64,000 bases of DNA from Xylaria sp. FL1777 (taxonomy: Eukaryota; Ascomycota; Sordariomycetes; Xylariales; Xylariaceae). Positions 58,617 through 64,000 of the stretch are shown one piece after another. The first letter of the stretch is position 1. Every line of letters begins with the position of its first letter. The position numbers and the translations under genes were made by a program. The stretch is taken from positions 186,001 through 250,000 of the forward strand of contig MU400528.1 in the NCBI GenBank assembly GCA_022578965.1. The letters run 5' to 3'. The notes under the pieces are model-generated. The model searched no databases. It worked only from the letters and a program-made list of their open reading frames with translations, and had not been told where the DNA came from.

Positions 58617-59776
58617 ATTGGGCCTCTGTGCTTATATGGGGAGCTGTGGTCGTGTCTATGTGTACGGGTGGTTGAATGTGGGAGCGGTGTGGTGGTGTGG
58701 GAGAGGAGGGGGGTTGTGGAATGGCGACGTAAGTGATGTTGAAGCTTCTGGAGAGGGAGGGATGTTTATCAGGCAGCCTGAGCTGCGTGTCGCAGTTGCA
58801 TCAGCAGCTGCACCTAGCACAGGTAGGTAGTCCAGTTTAACTTGTGGTGGTATTGGCTGTGGCTGAAGCTTCCAAGCTTCCAAGCTTGCCCTTTGCACCA
58901 GCCATATCTAACTGTGGTACCTACGTATATACGGTACTGTGGCAGGTGAAAGTGGCTGAGTAAACAGGTTCGGTGGCTGGAGGGATGGATGAGTCAGCTG
59001 TATGAGTGGGTCTGTGCACACCCTACTAGACCCTTCCTTCCTTCCTTGGCAGTCTGGTAGTTCCTACCTAGAAAAGCACCTACATGAGTAAGTACCTAAG
59101 CTACTATGTAAGTGCGCACAAGTGTAGTTACATACCCACCCACGATAGTTGTCTCTAAGCAGCCGCATACTTTGCCGTGAATTTCACTAAAGGTTAAAAA
59201 AAGATGTGCAATAAGATTGATAAATGAGAGAGGTAGTAGGTATACTTGGATCTACCCTACCTAACTGAAACCCGTATTTCCAAGACAATCACTTATATTT
59301 ATGGGACTTCTCATAGAACTACCAGAGCATGTTGACCACATTTCCAGCCCACCCGTCGTCCACCCGCAGCTAATCTTCTTACGCGAGCTCGAACGGCCAT
59401 ATCAGTTGTTTTTATTCGGCCGGGTCGCTCGCCTTTGCATATCCAGATATATTTCTGTCCTTGCCCTCTTCTTCTCTCGGCCGTCGCGCGTGCATCCCAC
59501 CTACTCCTGTTCCATGCGCCTGGACAAAGAACGGCGACGGTTTCGTTCTAATCTTTGCGTCCACATATAATCTTCAAAGGGCTATGCATTAGCAGCAAGA
59601 ACGACCTTTCTTCGCAGCAGCAATTGCGTTAGCTAGTATATCTGTGTAACTTGTTGCCATTTCGAGATCGCGCAGGGACAATTGGCCGTGCACAGGAGAT
59701 TTGCGCCATTAGCTATTAGCATGTGAAGCTCGCAGCACTCCAGCCACAGCTTTCCTTGCTCCTCCTAGACGCCACC
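58617..59776. other. Divergent promoter region, PRE10 / chromodomain gene
   Basis: Gap of 1.16 kb between two outward-facing start codons. Contains GTAGGTA/TACCTAC fragments near 58825 and 59065-59110. The frame at 59301-59570 is not convincing. Confidence 0.55.
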
Positions 59777-61864
59777 ATGACGCACGCTCCGACACGAAGA
59801 TCATGCGTCGAGATACCTCTTTCTTCGAAGCCTCGAGACTATAGGCCAGGCGACGGCCCCGCTCTCGCGCCCGTCCGCCCAACCCTCAAACACGATACAG
59901 ACGCGTTCATTATCGAGAAGCGCGTTGTCCCAGGCAAACCTGTCAACAACGAACTCAAGCTAGAGCTTTTCTATGTTGTAGGCTGGCCCGACTTACCTGG
60001 CACGCGCGTCGCCGTCCTAGCCACCAAAATACTCGATTACGTATCGCCACGAACCTTAGAAAATTGGGAGTACAAATGTTCCCTGGAGAAAGATGAGGAG
60101 GAGGAGAGGCGTGTGGCAGCCGAGAAAAGAAAGCAAGAAGAACGAGCCAAGGCTCGTGCGGCTTCCACACCAGGAACAGGAACGTCGACACCCCTCACGC
60201 CGGGGCAAAAGAGGCGCGGGCGGCCGAGCAAAGCGGAGAAGCTTGCTCGTCGGCTCGCACAACAAGCAAGCTTTGGTGAAAACGAGCTGGCTAGTGTTCC
60301 TTTGCCGCCGGCCAGGACGGATGGGCCGTCATTGTCGACTCCTAAGAAAAAGTTAGCACAAGCCTCGATGGATTTAGATGATCTAGAGGAAACCGATACA
60401 AATCAAGCTACCAATATAACCAAACAGTTTCCGGGCGGCAGTGGGCGTGACAGCGATTCTCAAATTGCTAGAGACTCGGGCGAGCCAGACGAGCTGGACA
60501 CAGAAGAAAGGGGCTTGACATCGTCAAACCCCTTTCTAATTGGTCCTTCATCTCGAGGGTATGCTGAATTTCTCGTCCCCAATCCACCATCTTCAACCCC
60601 AAATAATTCGACCCGGTCTTACTCCCCTATCCCGATTTCCTTGAATCACAATTCGAAGAAAACACCACGAAGACGGGAGACCCAGCTCACCACTCCTGTG
60701 CCAGTCCCGTCATATCCTAGACCAGCACCCAAGACAAAGTCGTCAGTACCACCGAGAAAGATCGTCAACCCAGCTCCAGTGTTGAAAACAAAGGCGTCAG
60801 TACCCCTGACGAAAACCATCACCCCAGTTCCAGCGCCTTCGTGCCCGATTCCCGGCGTGAAGCGAGGAGTACAGGAGCATGGTGGGACTATTAATTCCGT
60901 CCCGGAGCCGAAACCTCTGAAAGGATCACATAACATAAAAGTCACACCAGTTCCACCGCCGCCTGTGCATTCAATACAAAAACCGAGGGTTTCCCAGAAA
61001 TCCACCATTGACTCATACCTGAAACCCTTGAATCCACGGCATATACAGAAACCAGCTGAAGAATCGCGTCCGGTTGCTTCCACGCCAATTCCCCCGCCTG
61101 TGCTGCCGAAAGCACCAGAGAAGCTAAAGAAAGTATCTTGGACTCCTGTTCCCCCGCCCACGTCATTTACCTCCGACCGGGCCGCAGGGTTACCTAACCG
61201 AAATAGATTCACTCCCACGGGTCACAGTCACAAGAAGCAGCACACCAGCGTCGGTGCCGGAGCTGAGGTCGAGCGCAACGGCCAGTCTTATACTCTTTTA
61301 GAAAGTGCGACGCCAGATGCTAAAACTAGCAGTTCTCGCAAGAGAAAACTAGCTCAGCCAGAAGAAGACCAGGAATGGGAAGTAAAGGGATTAGAAGATG
61401 ATAAAGTTCTCGAAACTGGTGGCGAGTTGGTTCGATTCTTTAAAGTCCGCTGGAAGGGCACTTGGCCAGCGGACCAGAATCCGACTTGGGAACCCGAGGA
61501 CAACATTTCACAGGTCTTAGTAAAGAATTATCTCAAAAACAAGGCCGCAAAGACAGCCCGGGACAGCTTGACTCGAAAGAAAACCAAGATAGGGGCGTCC
61601 ACTTTTAAGAGGAAGTATTCAAGCGTTGCCGAAGCATTTGAGGGTGATGTAGATGTCGTTCCAGGACCGAGTGGCAGCCTCCTAGGCAACCTACAAGTCA
61701 ACGACGATGATGAGAACGACGAGGACTACGAATATAACGAGGAAGAGGATGACGACATGGAGGAGCTGTTCCAGGTGACAGAGCAGACGAGGGCGGATAT
61801 GCCACTCCGAAAACCTCGGGTTGACCCGGAACCGCTTAAAGAGCTTGCGGAGTCTTTCTGGTAG
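59777..61864 (+). CDS. Chromodomain and AT-hook chromatin protein
   Basis: Single-exon gene of 695 residues. The start is ATG 59777 in strong context (GCCACCATGA); the frame extends upstream only to a GTG. An N-terminal globular block (FIIEKRVVPGKPVNNELKL, then YVVGWPDLPGTRVAVLATKI) resembles a divergent chromo-like fold. An AT-hook core, RRGRPSK, is at 146-152. A long disordered Pro-rich middle carries repeated TPVP/PAP units. The C-terminal chromodomain is at about 533-588: EWEVKGLEDDKVLETGGELV, then FFKVRWKGTWPADQNPTWEP with the aromatic and charged pattern of methyl-lysine readers. A basic patch (SLTRKKTKIG) and an acidic run (DDDENDEDYEYNEEEDDD) close the protein. Likely binds methylated histone and AT-rich DNA; a heterochromatin role similar to Neurospora CDP-2 is a guess. 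Confidence 0.85.
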   Translation: MTHAPTRRSCVEIPLSSKPRDYRPGDGPALAPVRPTLKHDTDAFIIEKRVVPGKPVNNELKLELFYVVGWPDLPGTRVAVLATKILDYVSPRTLENWEYKCSLEKDEEEERRVAAEKRKQEERAKARAASTPGTGTSTPLTPGQKRRGRPSKAEKLARRLAQQASFGENELASVPLPPARTDGPSLSTPKKKLAQASMDLDDLEETDTNQATNITKQFPGGSGRDSDSQIARDSGEPDELDTEERGLTSSNPFLIGPSSRGYAEFLVPNPPSSTPNNSTRSYSPIPISLNHNSKKTPRRRETQLTTPVPVPSYPRPAPKTKSSVPPRKIVNPAPVLKTKASVPLTKTITPVPAPSCPIPGVKRGVQEHGGTINSVPEPKPLKGSHNIKVTPVPPPPVHSIQKPRVSQKSTIDSYLKPLNPRHIQKPAEESRPVASTPIPPPVLPKAPEKLKKVSWTPVPPPTSFTSDRAAGLPNRNRFTPTGHSHKKQHTSVGAGAEVERNGQSYTLLESATPDAKTSSSRKRKLAQPEEDQEWEVKGLEDDKVLETGGELVRFFKVRWKGTWPADQNPTWEPEDNISQVLVKNYLKNKAAKTARDSLTRKKTKIGASTFKRKYSSVAEAFEGDVDVVPGPSGSLLGNLQVNDDDENDEDYEYNEEEDDDMEELFQVTEQTRADMPLRKPRVDPEPLKELAESFW

Positions 61865-62381
61865 CCATGGTGGAGCGAGTGACGGTTTAGACTTAAACTA
61901 CGGCTTCGTACGACGACAACGAGGGATGAGCAAAGCCGTCCTTCGATAGCATTGGAGGAACATGATTCAGCCTACGCTTTTTAATGCGCACTCTTGGGAC
62001 TCAAGCTTGTATATATTATACTCTACGGGCACGGAAATGGCGCACCCGTACAGCATAGGTCGAGTGCACGAATAAAAATTCTTGCATTACTACTCTAATG
62101 TGTGAAATGAAGAAAGCATCTCGCAAAACGCTAGTTCGATGATATTAGAACGCAACGCAATAAGATATGCGATATGAGATTGAGGTCAAGATACTCGCAT
62201 CTCGTATTACATTGTCTTCAGTTTCGACGGCTTCATCCATGAGATCCTCCCGTCCCACATCATCCCTGAACCCACCCGTTATATAATTCTTCGTCTCGTG
62301 GCTCGGAGGACAATGCGATGCTGCATCATCCCAACAATCCCTCTCAAGCTCCAAGCATCCAGAACCAGCATCCATCATTCC
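61865..62381. other. Convergent 3' intergenic region
   Basis: Between the chromodomain gene and the RRM-like gene, which face each other. No coding content seen; both terminators should lie here. Confidence 0.55.
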
Positions 62382-64000
62382 CTAATCTTCCAGCTCAGCC
62401 AGTGGTCCAGCACAGCTATCGGGGGCATAATAGACGCCGCAGGTAGGAAATTCCTTGCGGACGAGGCGGTACGCAGCCTGGGCGTGTGCGACGTCGCGAA
62501 AAGAGAGGTGAATAATATCCATCGTCGCAGTCGTCCTCGTGGCCGTCGTCACCGCAGTCACCGGCTTCTTCTTAACGCCCGCGAATTTACAATTCTCGTC
62601 CCTAAGAACAATCCATTCCTCAGAAAGCTCGCCCTCATCATCACCGTCGTCGTCGTCGCCGTCGTATTCTTCCCGTCGGGGCGTTCGAGTGACAGCACGG
62701 ATAGGGGTAGGGGTAGGGGTGGGTTTCTCGACGCCGAGTTGCACAGTCGCGACGAAATCTCGGATCTGCCCGCGCACAAGACACGCCTCCAGCAAGCGGC
62801 CGAACGCGGCGTCGTACCGCGGGAAGGCCAGACACCGCGTGACGCCGCGCGCGGCCACGTCCCCCAGCAGCGTCTCGCAGACCGGGTACGACGGCGTCTG
62901 CGCCAGATGCACGCGCGCGGCCCAGCCCCGCACGGAAATCGCGCCGCCCACGTGCCGCGCGTAGGCGTGGGCGTCGCGCTCCCGCACGAAGCTCACGAAC
63001 ACCGTCGTCGCGTTGCCGCGCGCCGCCCGCAGGACCGGCCCGCCGCGCACGCGCGCCAGCACGTCGCTCCACGTCGTCGACGGATGCAGGTCCGAGAAGA
63101 CGACCATGCGGGAGCGGGCCGTCGGCGAGGACGGGCACGGGGACGGGGACGCCGGCTTGTATTGGATCCCGTGCGTGAAGAAGAGCGGGAGTCCGTTTCT
63201 GTTGAAGCGGTTCGCGTACTGGCGCAGGGCCCTGTCGCGCTCTTCTTCGTTTTCCCAGATCTGGAGGTTGGAGGTCTCGCGCTTGGGGAGGGGCGTGGGC
63301 TTTGTTTCTTCTTTTTCTTCTGCTTCTGGTTTTCGTAACTTCGGGTGGTCCTTCTGTGTTGGGACCGTCGCGGTTGCTGGTCGGGCGGAGATGGGGGCTA
63401 GTGCTGGTGTCGAGATCGGTGGGAGGACCTCTGAATCGACGAGGTTGGGGGACTTGGATCTTATCTGGTCCGTACCGTGGCCACTGCTGCTATTAGTGGT
63501 GCTGTTGTTGTTATTGTTGCGGTCGCGGATTACGAGATTGACGCCAGACTCCGGGTGGATCTTATAGTAATAATCTATCCCATGCTCTGGTGTCACGATG
63601 TTCAAGGATCTTTTGATGCTCGCGAACGTCTTGAGATGCTCCTCGAGCCGCTTCACCAAGGCGTTACGGTTTAAGATCCGGGCCTTGATGGCCTCCATCT
63701 TCCTCCGCTTTTCTTCTAGACTGCGTATGAGGCCTATAGATAGGGACAAGGCGCATTTCTTGTACGTCCCGTCTGGGGTGGCGTTGGGATTACACATGGC
63801 GCAGGCGTCGTGCATCGACTTTGGGAGGGCAGCGGCATTGCATACGTCGCAGGAATGTGCGACGTCTAGCAAGTCTGCGGAGATCAAGGCGTTCGTTGCT
63901 CTGATGATGTCGATCTGGTGTCTGACGCGGGCTACGTCTTCTGTGTCCCCGCTGTCGGCGTACCAGGGGGTTGAGACTAGATCGTCAAGACGTCGTTGAG
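62382..64000 (-). CDS. RRM-like protein, 5' end beyond the window
   Basis: The frame is open from the stop at 62382-62384 to the right edge without an intron, so the N-terminus is missing (at least 535 residues are present). The visible N-terminal part contains a Cys-rich unit, CDVCNAAALPKSMHDACAMC (two CxxC pairs), then a helical Lys/Glu/Arg-rich block (SLEEKRRKMEAIKARILNRN). An Asn/Ser-rich linker, a Pro-rich region and an RRM-like domain follow (VVFSDLHPSTTWSDVLARVR, then TTVFVSFVRERDAHAYARHV). Near the C-terminus come a (Thr-Pro)n run, an acidic stretch and a second conserved block ending in the stop. No start codon can be chosen. The in-frame TTG at 63887 is not a start. It resembles fungal RRM proteins of the negative-regulator-of-differentiation type only loosely; function unknown. 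GC-rich. Confidence 0.75.
   Translation of the reverse strand, partial: QRRLDDLVSTPWYADSGDTEDVARVRHQIDIIRATNALISADLLDVAHSCDVCNAAALPKSMHDACAMCNPNATPDGTYKKCALSLSIGLIRSLEEKRRKMEAIKARILNRNALVKRLEEHLKTFASIKRSLNIVTPEHGIDYYYKIHPESGVNLVIRDRNNNNNSTTNSSSGHGTDQIRSKSPNLVDSEVLPPISTPALAPISARPATATVPTQKDHPKLRKPEAEEKEETKPTPLPKRETSNLQIWENEEERDRALRQYANRFNRNGLPLFFTHGIQYKPASPSPCPSSPTARSRMVVFSDLHPSTTWSDVLARVRGGPVLRAARGNATTVFVSFVRERDAHAYARHVGGAISVRGWAARVHLAQTPSYPVCETLLGDVAARGVTRCLAFPRYDAAFGRLLEACLVRGQIRDFVATVQLGVEKPTPTPTPIRAVTRTPRREEYDGDDDDGDDEGELSEEWIVLRDENCKFAGVKKKPVTAVTTATRTTATMDIIHLSFRDVAHAQAAYRLVRKEFPTCGVYYAPDSCAGPLAELED
62704..62723 (+). repeat. Potential G-quadruplex, GGGGTA repeats
   Basis: Four G-runs (4, 4, 4 and 3) separated by TA, TA and T on the + strand, the template strand of the RRM-like gene, encoding Thr-Pro repeats. 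Telomere-like by chance of composition; it is inside a coding region. Confidence 0.75.

Noticed and set aside
62298..63338. 346-codon + strand frame over the RRM-like gene
   Set aside because: Arg-rich antisense translation of a GC-rich coding region on the other strand.

Overview
This window looks like nuclear DNA of a filamentous ascomycete (Pezizomycotina, most likely a Sordariomycete; a Xylariales-like genome is a guess). The reasons are short introns, mostly 50-180 nt, with GT-AG borders and CTAAC-type branch sites; widely spaced single genes; CT-rich promoters; and gene content that includes Nmd3, Esf2, Ecm29, the proteasome alpha7 subunit, a Cdc25-type phosphatase, a GH16-CBM1 secreted enzyme and a large fungal SLIP-GC-like GTPase. 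I see no tRNA, rRNA, CRISPR array or intact transposon.

Layout, left to right. 0.6-1.6 kb: C2H2 zinc-finger gene (-) with acidic tandem repeats. 3.6-4.4 kb: small spliced gene (-) with a CRIB-like motif. 6.1-7.6 kb: aldehyde dehydrogenase (-), divergent from ESF2 (+, 8.0-9.3 kb), which is convergent with NMD3 (-, 9.9-12.3 kb). 14.4-15.7 kb: TauD-like dioxygenase (+), tail to tail with an unknown conserved gene (-, 15.7-16.8 kb), their stop codons one base apart. 17.3-22.9 kb: ECM29 (-). 22.9-31.7 kb: almost 9 kb without a convincing ORF, its right part probably the promoter and long leader of a three-RRM protein (+, 31.7-33.2 kb). 36.0-37.4 kb: cytochrome b561-type membrane protein (+). 38.1-42.4 kb: SLIP-GC-like nuclear GTPase (-). 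44.4-45.9 kb: GH16 enzyme with CBM1 (+). 45.9-54.9 kb: gene-poor stretch. 54.9-56.7 kb: CDC25 phosphatase (+). 57.5-58.6 kb: proteasome alpha7 (-). 59.8-61.9 kb: chromodomain/AT-hook protein (+). 62.4 kb to the right edge: RRM-like protein (-), cut by the window end.

Most genes are independent housekeeping or regulatory genes. ESF2 and NMD3 both serve ribosome biogenesis (pre-rRNA processing and 60S export), and ECM29 and PRE10 both serve the proteasome, but nothing suggests one multigene pathway or a secondary-metabolite cluster. The exon models were built by hand from reading frame, splice consensus and family knowledge, and phases were checked arithmetically.

The most unusual observation is a probable spliceosomal twin intron (stwintron) in NMD3: an internal intron sits between the first and second bases of an outer intron's donor site, and only two successive splicing steps give the conserved Leu-Gln-Pro-Pro reading frame. 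Other points are a 12-nt coding microexon in the same gene, odd splice sites at the start of ECM29, a recurrent intergenic palindrome (TACCTAGGTA), a start codon isolated in its own exon in PRE10, and paired tandem repeats in and upstream of the zinc-finger gene.
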